Shown piece after piece: positions 8,367 through 16,916 of a stretch of 64,000 bases of DNA; the stretch's first letter is position 1, and each line of letters starts with the position of its first letter. Both the position numbers and the translations under genes were made by a program. The notes beneath the pieces are model-generated. The model did no database searches and was not told where the DNA came from. It was given only the letters and a program-made list of their open reading frames with translations. The stretch comes from an uncultured Prevotella sp. (GTDB lineage: Bacteria > Bacteroidota > Bacteroidia > Bacteroidales > Bacteroidaceae): assembly GCA_946183415.1 (NCBI GenBank), contig CAMHAM010000007.1, positions 1 to 64,000 on the forward strand. The letters run 5' to 3'.

Positions 8367-8411
8367 CAGCCTCACTGCCCATTCGACGGGCAGTGAGGCT
8401 GTTCTTTATTT
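8367..8411 (+). terminator. Strong hairpin with T-rich tail
   Basis: CAGCCTCACTGCCC (8367-8380) pairs perfectly with GGGCAGTGAGGCTG (8388-8401) around a seven-base loop. It is followed by TTCTTTATTT. The tail is on the plus strand, so it would end transcription coming from the tssD side. It could also be a stray repeat, as it lies about 400 bases after the last plus-strand gene. Confidence 0.65.
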
Positions 8412-8422
8412 CAGAAAATTGT

Positions 8423-8494
8423 ATTAATAGTAGAACTTTTTAGAATTAATAGTAGAAAGTTCTGGAATTAATAGTAAAAAGTTGTGGAATTAAA
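8423..8494. repeat. 22-base AT-rich tandem repeat, three units and a partial
   Basis: Units start at 8423, 8445 and 8467 with ATTAATAGTAGAA, ATTAATAGTAGAA and ATTAATAGTAAAA. A fourth partial unit, ATTAAA, is at 8489. The unit ends vary (TTTTTAGA, GTTCTGGA, GTTGTGGA). The block sits between two convergent transcription units. Confidence 0.75.
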
Positions 8495-8506
8495 TCCCGG
8501 GCCAGC

Positions 8507-8626
8507 CCCATACTCTAGCCATACTCTAGCCTGCTTCTAGCCTGCCTCTAGGCTGCTTCTAGCCTGCTTCTAGGCTGCTTCTAGGCTGCTTCTAGGCTTA
8601 CTCAATGAGTATGCTTAGAGTATGGG
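8507..8626. repeat. 11-base tandem repeat framed by a 20-base inverted repeat
   Basis: Nine 11-base units run from 8507 to 8605: CCCATACTCTA, GCCATACTCTA, then seven of the form G(G/C)CTGCTTCTA, decaying at the end. Adjacent units alternate CTAGCC and CTAGGC, so neighbouring units can pair. The first 20 bases (8507-8526) are complementary to 8607-8626 with two mismatches, giving one large stem. It lies 16 bases past the stop of the sigma-operon's last gene, so it may lie in the 3' end of that minus-strand transcript. Confidence 0.8.
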
Positions 8627-8641
8627 TAGATGCTGCTTGCT

Positions 8642-9781
8642 TCAGAACTGGAAACGGAGACCTAACTGCAGATTGAAATTGGTTGGTTTGTCTTTGTAGA
8701 AATTCCTGATGGTGCTGCCATTATCAAAATAATGACGGATACCTGGTTCTGCATAGACACCAAATTGCGGCAGGAAATTGTATTGCAGACCCAGACTGCC
8801 ACCAACAGACCACTGCATGCGGTCTTTTTTCATCTCCTGATCCACACCATCAGTATTAGCCTCTGCCTTGACATTCCATTCTGCCTGTCCTCCTGCAGAG
8901 AGATAGGTAGAGAAGCCTCGCCATTGCCATATTCTGAAATGCAGGTTCAAGGGAATACCCACATAATGGAGCTTCTGTTGGCGATGAATCTGATGACGCG
9001 GCATCAAAGTGAGGAAGTCGGAAGTTAATTTAGTGTAAACCACTCCCGTCATGACAGATAGACGATTGGTTAAAGGGTAGCTCAGGGAGAGACCGAAGGA
9101 TACAGGTTGATCGTGACTTTGACGTTCTTCGTAATCCATCAGATAGGGCTGATCACCTCGAGTGCGTGTAAATTGCTGGTGTAACGTGGGGCTCATCATC
9201 ACACCATTTCTTCCACTAAAACCACCTGTTCCTGCTGAAGCATAGAGATTGATCCCAATATGAGACTGCCTATGCTCTGTCTTTTTCCGAACACTGGGAT
9301 TAGGAGTGACCTCTATCGCTGGCTTGTGGTTAGGGAATTGTACAAAAGAGTCTAAACCCAAGGATTTGGGCTCCTCGTAGACAACAGTCGAATCCTCTAC
9401 ACTGCATATAGTTTCTGGCGAAAGATGTTTTTCTCTCAAATTGGCCATCGATTTTATGACTCGCTTTTCGATTGATTCCACTTCGGGTTCACGCTCAGAT
9501 ATAGGTTCGTGCTTTTCAACGACAGGAGCAGTTACTTCAATAGGAGCAGACACACCAGTTGATGATTCTTTCTCCCAAAGCAGATAAGTGCCTGTGAAGA
9601 CAGCTCCGATCAAAGTAGCTGCCATCAGCCAAGAGTGCTTGCCGCTGATAAACGGAATGGGATGCGCTTTCTCCTGCTTGTCGAGTGAAGCCTCAATGCC
9701 TTCCCACAAGTCGCGCGATGGTGACTTGCGGTAGCCTTCCAAATGTTTATCTAGCCTTTCGGCCCATTTCTTCTGCTTCAT
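8642..9781 (-). CDS. Membrane-anchored anti-sigma-like protein with C-terminal outer-membrane beta-barrel domain
   Basis: About 379 residues when started at the ATG at 9781, whose ATGA overlaps the sigma-factor stop; an upstream extension to 9904 only shadows the sigma gene. The N-terminal 60 residues are charged and cytoplasmic-looking (WAERLDKHLEGYRKSPSRDLWEGIEASL). A single hydrophobic span follows at about residues 63-84 (WLMAATLIGAVFTGTYLLW). Next comes a linker of about 100 residues rich in Glu, Val and Pro. The last 180 residues show alternating amphipathic strands and end in aromatic QLGLRFQF, as in PorT/OMP_b-brl families. Its place directly after an ECF sigma gene suggests it controls that sigma factor. 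Function is inferred; the domain order is seen. Confidence 0.72.
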   Translation of the reverse strand: MKQKKWAERLDKHLEGYRKSPSRDLWEGIEASLDKQEKAHPIPFISGKHSWLMAATLIGAVFTGTYLLWEKESSTGVSAPIEVTAPVVEKHEPISEREPEVESIEKRVIKSMANLREKHLSPETICSVEDSTVVYEEPKSLGLDSFVQFPNHKPAIEVTPNPSVRKKTEHRQSHIGINLYASAGTGGFSGRNGVMMSPTLHQQFTRTRGDQPYLMDYEERQSHDQPVSFGLSLSYPLTNRLSVMTGVVYTKLTSDFLTLMPRHQIHRQQKLHYVGIPLNLHFRIWQWRGFSTYLSAGGQAEWNVKAEANTDGVDQEMKKDRMQWSVGGSLGLQYNFLPQFGVYAEPGIRHYFDNGSTIRNFYKDKPTNFNLQLGLRFQF

Positions 9782-10317
9782 ATCTCGTGTCGTTTGATGT
9801 AATCCTTCATCATCTTCATCAGCATCTGTTTTGCTCTTGCCAACTGGGAGGTCGATGAGTTCTCCTTGATACCCAAGCGTTGGGCGATTTCTGTATGCGA
9901 GCAATGTTCGAAAACGTAGAGGTTCAATACCAGTCTGCAGCCTGCTGGCAACTGTGCAATCATTGCTGTGAGCTCTTCGGGTGGTATCCGCTCCAGCTCC
10001 GCCTCATCATCAGGAATGTCTGGGATGGTTCCTGTAAAACTGACATGTTCATTCTTCCTCACAAAGTCGATAGCCTTGTTGGCTACGATCTTCCCAATCC
10101 ATGCTGTCAGCGAACCTTCACCTCGAAAGTCGAACTGCTTCATGGAGGTTAGGATCTTTATGAAACTGTCCTGAACCACATCTTCCACATCATTGTCGTC
10201 AGGGATATACCTCAGTCCTATCGACATGGCATATCCCTTGTAGCGCTCATAGAGCCGTCGCATGGCCTGACGGTCTCCTGCTTTCACGGCATTCTGCAGT
10301 TGCAGTTCAGTTTCCAC
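9778..10317 (-). CDS. ECF-family RNA polymerase sigma factor (sigma-70, RpoE-like)
   Basis: A 179-residue sigma factor that would direct RNA polymerase to an envelope- or stress-related regulon. Region 2 is visible at about residues 23-90 (LYERYKGYAMSIGLRYI, DVEDVVQDSFIKIL, RGEGSLTAWIGKIVANKAIDFVRKN). Region 4 is at about 115-165 (LPAGCRLVLNLYVFEHCSHTEIAQRLGI, then SQLARAKQMLM). There is no region 1 or 3, as typical for ECF proteins. The start at 10317 overlaps the preceding lipoprotein gene by 11 bases. The stop overlaps the barrel-protein start by four bases, so it is the third gene of a tightly coupled operon. Confidence 0.92.
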   Translation of the reverse strand: METELQLQNAVKAGDRQAMRRLYERYKGYAMSIGLRYIPDDNDVEDVVQDSFIKILTSMKQFDFRGEGSLTAWIGKIVANKAIDFVRKNEHVSFTGTIPDIPDDEAELERIPPEELTAMIAQLPAGCRLVLNLYVFEHCSHTEIAQRLGIKENSSTSQLARAKQMLMKMMKDYIKRHEI

Positions 10318-11110
10318 TGAGAGGAGAATCTATCCGTTTGATACTTGTATATTTCAGTGTCATCTCTGGCTCGAGTTTCATCTCTTTGGTGACTTCATCA
10401 AGCTCAGAAACCTCTTTATATTCTATATGTGTCAAAGCCAGCGTACTGGTAAATGTTGTGCCATCTGTTTTGAGGACAGCCTTCGAGTAATTCGGATGGA
10501 CTGTCGCAGTCACAGAGATTAGCTTTCCTTGATCAGTCGTGACGACAAACGGGAGATAGAGCAACAACTGGTCTTCTGCTGGTTTGAGTACAAGATAAAG
10601 TGAACTTTCGGAGATGCCTTCACATAGATACTCTTTAGCGACGTAAGTTTCAATGCAGCTATAATTATCACCATGAGCGACTATCGTCTTCAAGAGCAGT
10701 GCCTCGTCGGCAGGCAAGAGACCACCAACGCGCATGTCGTATGTTATTTTAGCTACTTTCACATCTGGAGCAATCTTTTTCATGATCGCCATATAGGGGA
10801 AGCCATTATAAGCGATATAATTCTTGTAGATAAATCCAATGGGTGTTTTACCATCAGCCCCATATTTGGGAACATTCTCACCAGTTATTACTCTGACGTC
10901 AACAGTATCCGTTGCCGAATTATCAACAGTCCAGACGCCTCGGAAAGAATAGTCCAGCGACGGGATCGTTGTTGTGGGATTATCATAATTGGGCTTGGGC
11001 ATATCATACCGCAACCCTGATTCCGTTACATCATCGTTTCCTTTCGAACAAGAGGTTACTGCCAGCGTGATCACAAGCAGTCCCCATATCAGTTTTTTAT
11101 GTTTCACCAT
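10307..11110 (-). CDS. Lipoprotein of unknown function in the sigma-factor operon
   Basis: A 267-residue protein with a lipoprotein signal: basic MVKHKK, hydrophobic LIWGLLVITLAV, then TSCSK, with the lipidated Cys at about residue 21. The mature part is rich in beta-type segments (TVDVRVITGENVP, TLKYTSIKRI) and has no motif I recognise. DUF4929-like families came to mind but I could not confirm one. It overlaps the upstream DUF4377 lipoprotein by seven bases and the sigma gene by eleven, so all are probably one transcript. It may be a periplasm-facing partner of the envelope sensor; that is inference from position. Confidence 0.7.
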   Translation of the reverse strand: MVKHKKLIWGLLVITLAVTSCSKGNDDVTESGLRYDMPKPNYDNPTTTIPSLDYSFRGVWTVDNSATDTVDVRVITGENVPKYGADGKTPIGFIYKNYIAYNGFPYMAIMKKIAPDVKVAKITYDMRVGGLLPADEALLLKTIVAHGDNYSCIETYVAKEYLCEGISESSLYLVLKPAEDQLLLYLPFVVTTDQGKLISVTATVHPNYSKAVLKTDGTTFTSTLALTHIEYKEVSELDEVTKEMKLEPEMTLKYTSIKRIDSPLSGN

Positions 11111-11496
11111 GTCTTACACCAATTAAACCATTCTTTAGAAATCACTTTCACTAACTTAAACTTATAAGGAGGAGGATTGCAAGTACCAGGCTGCTGAAGT
11201 GTAGGCGTTGCCTTGATAAGCAACTGATACCTATAGCCTTCCTCATAGTTGAATCCCTCAATCTCACCAACATGGAAAAAATACTCCTCACCATTGTCTC
11301 TCATGCCACGAACAGCCAGATATTTTGATGGAAAAGGAAAGCCATTCTGCTCTGTCTGATAGCTGTCAAGGGTTACCGTCCAGTATTCAGAGCCATCAGC
11401 TTCATCATCGCTATGACAGGCCATCAATCCCGTTGTCATCACTGCGAGCAACATTATTAAAATCCTTAATTGTTGACACGATAGGTATTTCTTCAT
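11104..11496 (-). CDS. DUF4377-domain lipoprotein
   Basis: A 130-residue lipoprotein, first gene of the four-gene operon. The signal runs MKKYLSCQQLRILIMLLAVMTTG to the lipobox LMAC, with lipidated Cys at about residue 27. The mature region contains YWTVTLDSYQ and GFNYEEGYRYQLLIKATPT, the pattern I recall for DUF4377, a small beta domain found in HslJ/META-like secreted proteins. It ends in WFNWCKTW. Start chosen at the ATG before KKYLSC. It overlaps the next gene by seven bases. The role is unknown. Confidence 0.75.
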   Translation of the reverse strand: MKKYLSCQQLRILIMLLAVMTTGLMACHSDDEADGSEYWTVTLDSYQTEQNGFPFPSKYLAVRGMRDNGEEYFFHVGEIEGFNYEEGYRYQLLIKATPTLQQPGTCNPPPYKFKLVKVISKEWFNWCKTW

Positions 11497-11545
11497 ATTT
11501 CTATGTTTTTTTAAATGTCTTTTTATCCTTATAACCCAGCAAAGT

Positions 11546-11553
11546 CAAAAATA
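11546..11553 (-). promoter_or_regulatory. Candidate -7 element for the lipoprotein/sigma operon
   Basis: On the minus strand TATTTTTG occurs about 50 bases upstream of the ATG at 11496. No clear TTTG is found 20 bases further upstream, so this is a half-supported promoter, possibly needing an activator or the operon's own sigma factor. Confidence 0.4.
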
Positions 11554-11602
11554 CTGCAAACAATTCAGATACTTTAACATTTTTAACTGAATCCGCGCTA
11601 CA

Positions 11603-11637
11603 AATAAAAAAAGCTGCCATCTCTGGCAGCCTTTTAT
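11603..11637 (-). terminator. Intrinsic terminator after the sensor kinase gene
   Basis: GCTGCCA (11613-11619) pairs with TGGCAGC (11624-11630). The minus strand continues into a run of seven Ts, marking the end of transcription from the gene ending at 11674. The plus strand has a shorter T-tail (CTTTTATT). Confidence 0.8.
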
Positions 11638-11673
11638 TGCTTATTTGATGCTTAGCATTTAATCCTGAGAAAC

Positions 11674-13179
11674 TTATGAATGCAGGTCTAGGACAAAACG
11701 GGCACCTTTCGTGAAATTGGGATCGACATCGAGGTCGCCGTTCATCTTCAGGGCCATCTGCTTGCAAGTGGGCAGTCCGAGACCGTCGCCAGTGGTGAGA
11801 TCTCTGATTTCAAGGAATGGCTTGAATATATCCTCACGCTTTTCTTCTGGGATGCCTTCACCAGTGTCGGAAACGAGGAACTGGTGGGCTTTTGGTCCGC
11901 GCTTCTTGTACTCCAGCCAGATGTTGCCACCTTCTGGGGTATACTCTGCAGCATTGTTAAGCAGGTGGAGCAGGATGTGGGAAACGTACTCCTGATTGAT
12001 CTTTGCCGACATCTTTGGGGCATTCACCGTCAGGTTGACATCCTTTTTCACTTTATCGCGAATCTCGTTCATCAATCCCTCACAGAATTGTGGAATCTGG
12101 ATCTCCTCGTACTCGATAGCTTCGTTTGAGGTGTTCTCTAATTCTGACAATGTCTGTACGTGGTGAGAGAAGTCGAGCAGTGCCTTTACCTCTGGAATGC
12201 TGCTGTCGAGCTTCTGCAGGGTGGGCTCGAGCTGGGCAGAGATGTTGCTGATGAACTTGGCCTTCAGGGCATTACTGTCATTGGCCAGTTTGATGGTCTT
12301 CTTCTGCTTACGGGTAAGCAGGATATATCGCATCAGTACGACAGCTCCTACAACGAGCGCTGCAGCCAGTGCGCCGGCCAGTATGCAGAGGCCGACGATG
12401 ATGGCCATGCGTGATGACAGCGAACTGTCTTTATCCTCGATAGTAGCCTTATGCTCTTCGATCTGCTTGTTGAGTGCTCCAATCTCATCAGCTCTTTTGA
12501 TGGCATCTGTAGAGTCCTTCCAAGCGATATAATTGCTGTAAGCCTGAGCCACAATGCCCGCATTGTTGCTCTTGCGGCCATTGGCTATCAGTGTCTGATA
12601 GACTTCATCTACCTTGTTATACTCCTTGCTGGCTGTCAGCTTGTTGGCCATCTCCTTGAAGACAGCGTTGCCTTGAGCGTTCATTCCGAAAGTATAGTAG
12701 TAAATAGCCTTGTTGTAGAGAAGGTCGTTTTTCAGATTCTCGTTCAGCGACTCATTGGCCTTAGCCTCCATTGCATTCAGTTGCTCCTTGGCACTCTCCA
12801 CTCTGCGCATCTTGATATACATCTGGAGGCGCTCCTTGATGGTGAGGTATTGTAGCGCTGCCTTCTCGCTGGGCGATTTCACACCAGCCAAGATGACCTG
12901 TTCAGCTCTTTGCAACAGGTCAAAGGCTTCTTTAAAGAATCCTTCACTATAATAAAGAGGTGTAGCCTTGACTGCACACTCCACTGCCTGGGCTGTCTTC
13001 CCTTTATTGGCATAATCGTTGAATGCATGGATAAACAATGATCGTGCCTTGGCAATGTCTTCTTTGGGGTTAACAGCCTCTGCACGTTTCTGCAAGTCGC
13101 TTTTCTCTGCCTCCTGTGCGCTGACAAGTGTAAAGCAGAAGAGTAGATTCAGAAGTAAAATGAATACTTTTTTGTTCAT
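11674..13179 (-). CDS. TPR-containing sensor histidine kinase-like protein lacking the canonical phospho-His
   Basis: A 501-residue protein from the ATG at 13179, which begins a signal peptide (KKVFILLLNLLFCFTLVSA). Periplasmic helical repeats of TPR type fill residues 25-250. A transmembrane segment (SSRMAIIVGLCILAGALAAALVVGAVVLMRYI) lies at about 260-290. Where a dimerisation box would read F-x-x-N-x-S-H-E, the sequence is FISNISAQLEP, with Ala-Gln in place of His-Glu. The ATPase domain is intact: N box LHLLNNAAEYTP, G1 DTGEGIP, F box FKPF and G2 GDGLGLP. No response regulator is adjacent. A longer start at 13239 is unlikely because the promoter falls inside it. Confidence 0.82.
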   Translation of the reverse strand: MNKKVFILLLNLLFCFTLVSAQEAEKSDLQKRAEAVNPKEDIAKARSLFIHAFNDYANKGKTAQAVECAVKATPLYYSEGFFKEAFDLLQRAEQVILAGVKSPSEKAALQYLTIKERLQMYIKMRRVESAKEQLNAMEAKANESLNENLKNDLLYNKAIYYYTFGMNAQGNAVFKEMANKLTASKEYNKVDEVYQTLIANGRKSNNAGIVAQAYSNYIAWKDSTDAIKRADEIGALNKQIEEHKATIEDKDSSLSSRMAIIVGLCILAGALAAALVVGAVVLMRYILLTRKQKKTIKLANDSNALKAKFISNISAQLEPTLQKLDSSIPEVKALLDFSHHVQTLSELENTSNEAIEYEEIQIPQFCEGLMNEIRDKVKKDVNLTVNAPKMSAKINQEYVSHILLHLLNNAAEYTPEGGNIWLEYKKRGPKAHQFLVSDTGEGIPEEKREDIFKPFLEIRDLTTGDGLGLPTCKQMALKMNGDLDVDPNFTKGARFVLDLHS

Positions 13180-13208
13180 ATTTTCTTTATTATTGATTTT
13201 TCTCCATG

Positions 13209-13240
13209 CAAAAGTAAGTAAATATTTATTTTCCACCAAA
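13209..13240 (-). promoter_or_regulatory. Promoter of the sensor kinase-like gene
   Basis: Read on the minus strand: TTTG (complement of 13237-13240), exactly 20 bases, then TACTTTTG (complement of 13209-13216). The ATG at 13179 follows about 30 bases later. A full match to the Bacteroidetes -33/-7 consensus; it also supports the shorter start. Confidence 0.8.
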
Positions 13241-13276
13241 TATTTGTGGAGTTTTTCTGACAGATAGGCCGATTTC

Positions 13277-16105
13277 TTATTGTTTGAGCACCTGTTTCAG
13301 GAATTTGGGCGTGTAGCCTTTCTTCGATTTTGCCACTTGCTCAGGTGTTCCTGTAGAAAGAATCTGCCCTCCCTTACGACCTCCTTCAGGGCCGATGTCG
13401 ATAATCCAATCTGCCAGTTTGATGACATCGAGATTGTGCTCGATGATGACAACGGTGTTACCTCTGTCTACCAGTTTCTGGAGTACATCCATCAGGATGC
13501 GGATGTCCTCGAAGTGCAGGCCTGTGGTGGGCTCATCTAATATGTAGAGCGTCTTGCCTGTATCTTTCTTGGAAAGTTCTGTGGCAAGTTTCACGCGCTG
13601 GCTCTCACCACCAGAGAGGGTAGTGGAGGGCTGTCCGAGTTTGATGTAGCCAAGTCCGACATCCTGTATGGTCTTGATCTTGCGGAGGATATCAGGCACA
13701 TTCTCGAAGAAGTCGACAGCCTGATTGATGGTCATATCCAGCACATCGGCAATGGATTTGCCTTTATAGCGTACCTCAAGGGTTTCTCGATTATAACGCT
13801 TACCATGACATTCCTCGCAGGGTACCTGGATATCTGGCAGGAAGTTCATCTCGATGGTCTTATAGCCATTACCTCCACAGACCTCGCAGCGTCCTCCTTT
13901 TACGTTGAAGGAGAATCGCCCAGGCTTATAGCCTCGGATCTTGGCTTCGGGCAGATTGACGAAAAGTGATCGGATGTCGGAAAAGACACCGGTGTAGGTG
14001 GCAGGATTGGAGCGTGGCGTACGCCCGATAGGACTTTGGTCTACATTCACCACCTTATCTATATATTCCAGTCCCTCGATGCTGTCGTAGGGCATGGGTG
14101 CTTTCAAAGAGCGGTAGAAGTGATGTGAAAGAATAGGTTGTAAAGTCTCGTTGACGAGGGTAGACTTGCCACTGCCGCTGACACCTGTTACAACAATGAG
14201 TTTGCCAAGCGGGAACTCGGCATCGACATGCTTCAGGTTGTTGCCTGAGCATCCATGAAGGATGAGCGACTTTCCATTGCCTTTTCTGCGCTTCGCAGGA
14301 ATAGCAATCTGCTGCTGTCCGTTCAGGTATTGGGCTGTGATGGTATCAGTCTGAAGCATCTCTTTGGGCGTGCCTTGGAATACCACCTCGCCCCCCTTGC
14401 GACCTGCTTTAGGCCCAATGTCTACGATGTAATCAGCATTGAGCATCATGTCCTCATCGTGTTCGACGACAATGACGGTATTACCTAAGTCGCGCAATTC
14501 TTTCAGTGAGCGAATCAGTCGTTCATTGTCGCGCTGATGGAGTCCGATAGAAGGCTCGTCAAGGATGTAGAGCACATTGACGAGTTGCGATCCGATCTGT
14601 GTGGCCAGGCGGATGCGCTGGCTCTCACCACCAGAGAGGCTGGCAGACTGACGATTAAGTGCGAGATAATCCAGCCCTACCTCCAGCAGGAAGTCAAGTC
14701 GTGTGCGGATCTCTTTCAGGATCTCTGCTGCAATCTGTTGCTGTTGATGGTCGAGATGTGCCTCTACCTCGTCGAGCCATTCGCGCAGTTCGGTGATATC
14801 CATCGAGGCAAGTTCTGAGATGTTTTTGTCCCAGATCTTATACGACAGAGCCTCACGATTCAGTCGCTGTCCATGACACTCAGGACATTCACACTCTGCC
14901 AAGAACTGGTCTGCCCACTTCTGACCTGCAGCAGAGTCGTCATTGTCCATCACATTGCGCAGATACTTAATGATACCGTCGAAAGCAACGAAATAGTCAC
15001 TCGAGGTGTGGACGAGTTCTTTGTCGATGCGTACATTCTCGAGTGAGCCGTATAATACTTCCTGTAGGGCATCATCGGGGATGTCGCAGATGGTTGTCTT
15101 GAGGTCGCAGTCGTATTTTTTCAAGATGGCTTCGACCTGCCAGAAGATCATCTGATTCTTATACTTGCCGAGTGGCACGATACCTCCTTCATAGATGCTG
15201 AGTTTACGATCGGGAATCACCTTCGAGAGGTCTATCTGATTGATAGTGCCCAATCCCTTGCAGTGGGGGCAAGCGCCTTGGGGAGAGTTGAAGGAGAAGT
15301 TGTTGGGGGCAGGATCGCTGTAGCTGATACCTGTCGTGGGACACATCAGACGTTTGGAAAAATGCTTGATGGAACCTGTGTCCTTATCGAGGATCAGAAT
15401 CAGTCCCTCGCCTTGTTTCATGGCTATGCCGACAGACTTGCGTAGTCGGTCTTCGTCTTTCTCGCTGACCTGCAGTTTGTCAATGACAACCTCGATATCG
15501 TGATTCTTGTAACGGTCCACTTTCATGCCTCGCACAATCTCCTGCATCTCTCCATCAATCCGGATGTTCAGATATCCCTTACGGCGCATGGCCTCGAAGA
15601 GTTCGCGATAGTGACCTTTACGGCTTCTGACGAGTGGTGCCAGGATGAAAATCTTCTTGCCCGCATAGTCGCTGAGAATCATTTCAATCACTTTCTCCTC
15701 AGTATACTTCACCATCTCTTCACCAGTGGCATAGCTGTAAGCCTTGCCAGCACGGGCAAAGAGCAGACGCATATAGTCGTAGACCTCAGTGGTGGTCCCA
15801 ACAGTAGATCGAGGATTCTTGTTGGTCGTCTTCTGCTCGATGCTGATGACAGGTGAGAGTCCGGTAATCTTGTCTACATCAGGGCGCTCCATTCCTCCAA
15901 GGAAATTGCGAGCGTAGGCTGAGAAGGTCTCGATATAGCGGCGCTGCCCTTCAGCAAAGATGGTGTCGAAAGCCAGTGATGACTTGCCGCTGCCACTCAG
16001 ACCTGTAATGACGGTCAGTGAATGGCGTGGAATCTCGACGTCGATATTCTTCAGATTATGGACACGGGCACCATAGACATTGATTTGATGATCTATCTTT
16101 TCCAT
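13277..16105 (-). CDS. uvrA: Excinuclease ABC subunit A (UvrA)
   Basis: A 942-residue UvrA, the damage-recognition ATPase of nucleotide excision repair. Both ABC modules are present. The first Walker A is [12 protein letters not shown] (about residues 35-46), with signature [17 protein letters not shown] at about 490. The second Walker A is [13 protein letters not shown], with signature [16 protein letters not shown] near 835. Zinc-binding cysteines occur in CPHCKGLG and in the [10 protein letters not shown]...CEECHG region. Each Walker B ends in LDEPS or LDEPT. Length is normal. It starts three bases after the stop of the gliding-domain gene on the same strand, so the two are probably co-transcribed. 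Confidence 0.97.
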   Translation of the reverse strand: MEKIDHQINVYGARVHNLKNIDVEIPRHSLTVITGLSGSGKSSLAFDTIFAEGQRRYIETFSAYARNFLGGMERPDVDKITGLSPVISIEQKTTNKNPRSTVGTTTEVYDYMRLLFARAGKAYSYATGEEMVKYTEEKVIEMILSDYAGKKIFILAPLVRSRKGHYRELFEAMRRKGYLNIRIDGEMQEIVRGMKVDRYKNHDIEVVIDKLQVSEKDEDRLRKSVGIAMKQGEGLILILDKDTGSIKHFSKRLMCPTTGISYSDPAPNNFSFNSPQGACPHCKGLGTINQIDLSKVIPDRKLSIYEGGIVPLGKYKNQMIFWQVEAILKKYDCDLKTTICDIPDDALQEVLYGSLENVRIDKELVHTSSDYFVAFDGIIKYLRNVMDNDDSAAGQKWADQFLAECECPECHGQRLNREALSYKIWDKNISELASMDITELREWLDEVEAHLDHQQQQIAAEILKEIRTRLDFLLEVGLDYLALNRQSASLSGGESQRIRLATQIGSQLVNVLYILDEPSIGLHQRDNERLIRSLKELRDLGNTVIVVEHDEDMMLNADYIVDIGPKAGRKGGEVVFQGTPKEMLQTDTITAQYLNGQQQIAIPAKRRKGNGKSLILHGCSGNNLKHVDAEFPLGKLIVVTGVSGSGKSTLVNETLQPILSHHFYRSLKAPMPYDSIEGLEYIDKVVNVDQSPIGRTPRSNPATYTGVFSDIRSLFVNLPEAKIRGYKPGRFSFNVKGGRCEVCGGNGYKTIEMNFLPDIQVPCEECHGKRYNRETLEVRYKGKSIADVLDMTINQAVDFFENVPDILRKIKTIQDVGLGYIKLGQPSTTLSGGESQRVKLATELSKKDTGKTLYILDEPTTGLHFEDIRILMDVLQKLVDRGNTVVIIEHNLDVIKLADWIIDIGPEGGRKGGQILSTGTPEQVAKSKKGYTPKFLKQVLKQ

Positions 16106-16108
16106 TGT

Positions 16109-16810
16109 TTATTGCCTTGAAGTTTCTTCGTTATAACCTCTCAATAGGTTTACGTCTTTACGTATATTGTATTCTCTCCCATCAGCCCCCTTCGCTCTTA
16201 CCAGTACGAAGTAGACACCTTCTTTTACAGGAGTACCGTTGTGGGTGCCATCCCATCCCTTCGACGGATCCGTCCATTCGAAGAGTTTCTGTCCCCATCT
16301 ATTAAAAATGTACGCGTGAAACTCAACCAGGCTTTGATACTCTTTGGCCATGAATATGTCGTTACGCGAGTCCCCGTTTGGTGAGAATGCATTCGGAAAG
16401 GAGAGCTTGCTCTCACTGATGGTGACAAAAAAGGTAACGGAATCGAGTCGCAGGGTGTCAGTCCCCAAGTTCACAAAGAGTGTCACACGGGTGGTACCTG
16501 CTGTGGTAAAGGTGTATTGGGTATCTTCTTCATAGCGCACCAGCAGATCTCTGACTTCTCCCTCCATGCGGAAATGCCATTCGTAAGTAGGTGAGAAACC
16601 AATCATGTCAGAGGGGTTGGCATGGAAGGTGACCTCCAAGGGCGCCTGTCCGAAGAAACTGGGATTGCCCTCATCGGCCGTAGTCTCATTCCCTTCCTCA
16701 TCAATATAGGTGGCTGTGGGGGATATGGAAGGAAAAATATCCTGAGCCACCAGACTGTTAAGTGGCAAGAAAGCCACTAAAGTTGCTAAAAATATCTGTT
16801 CAATTCTCAT
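16109..16810 (-). CDS. Secreted PKD-like protein with gliding-motility/T9SS type B C-terminal domain
   Basis: About 233 residues. The signal peptide is RIEQIFLATLVAFLPLNSLVAQ. A PKD-like beta domain occupies about residues 40-130 (PLEVTFHANPSD, YEWHFRMEG, TFTTAGTTRVTLFVN). The C-terminal 90 residues match the CHU_C family: FPNAFSPNGDSRNDIF, FHAYIFNRWGQKLFEW, GWDGTHNGTPVKEGVYFVLV. In this phylum that domain directs export through the type IX secretion system. I prefer the ATG at 16810; an ATG at 16822 is possible but only seven bases after the -7 element. It directly precedes uvrA, an odd pairing. Confidence 0.82.
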   Translation of the reverse strand: MRIEQIFLATLVAFLPLNSLVAQDIFPSISPTATYIDEEGNETTADEGNPSFFGQAPLEVTFHANPSDMIGFSPTYEWHFRMEGEVRDLLVRYEEDTQYTFTTAGTTRVTLFVNLGTDTLRLDSVTFFVTISESKLSFPNAFSPNGDSRNDIFMAKEYQSLVEFHAYIFNRWGQKLFEWTDPSKGWDGTHNGTPVKEGVYFVLVRAKGADGREYNIRKDVNLLRGYNEETSRQ

Positions 16811-16829
16811 TTTCGTATGCATTATCGTG

Positions 16830-16837
16830 CAAAGATA
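16830..16837 (-). promoter_or_regulatory. -7 element for the gliding-domain/uvrA unit
   Basis: TATCTTTG on the minus strand lies seven bases before the first ATG (16822) and 19 before the second (16810). No clear TTTG at -33. It implies an extremely short 5' leader. Confidence 0.55.
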
Positions 16838-16881
16838 CTAAATATTTCATAAATCTTCCTTTCCAATTCACAATTATTTTG

Positions 16882-16889
16882 TACTTTTG
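16882..16889 (+). promoter_or_regulatory. -7 element for the LysM-protein operon
   Basis: TACTTTTG lies 27 bases before the ATG at 16917. The -33 region lacks a clear TTTG. It is divergent from the promoter at 16830. Confidence 0.55.
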
Positions 16890-16916
16890 TAGGCGAAATT
16901 GATAATTTTAGAGAAT

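Noticed and set aside
8423..8494. Plasmid-type replication origin (iterons)
   Set aside because: The 22-base repeats look iteron-like, but there is no Rep gene and the context is chromosomal.
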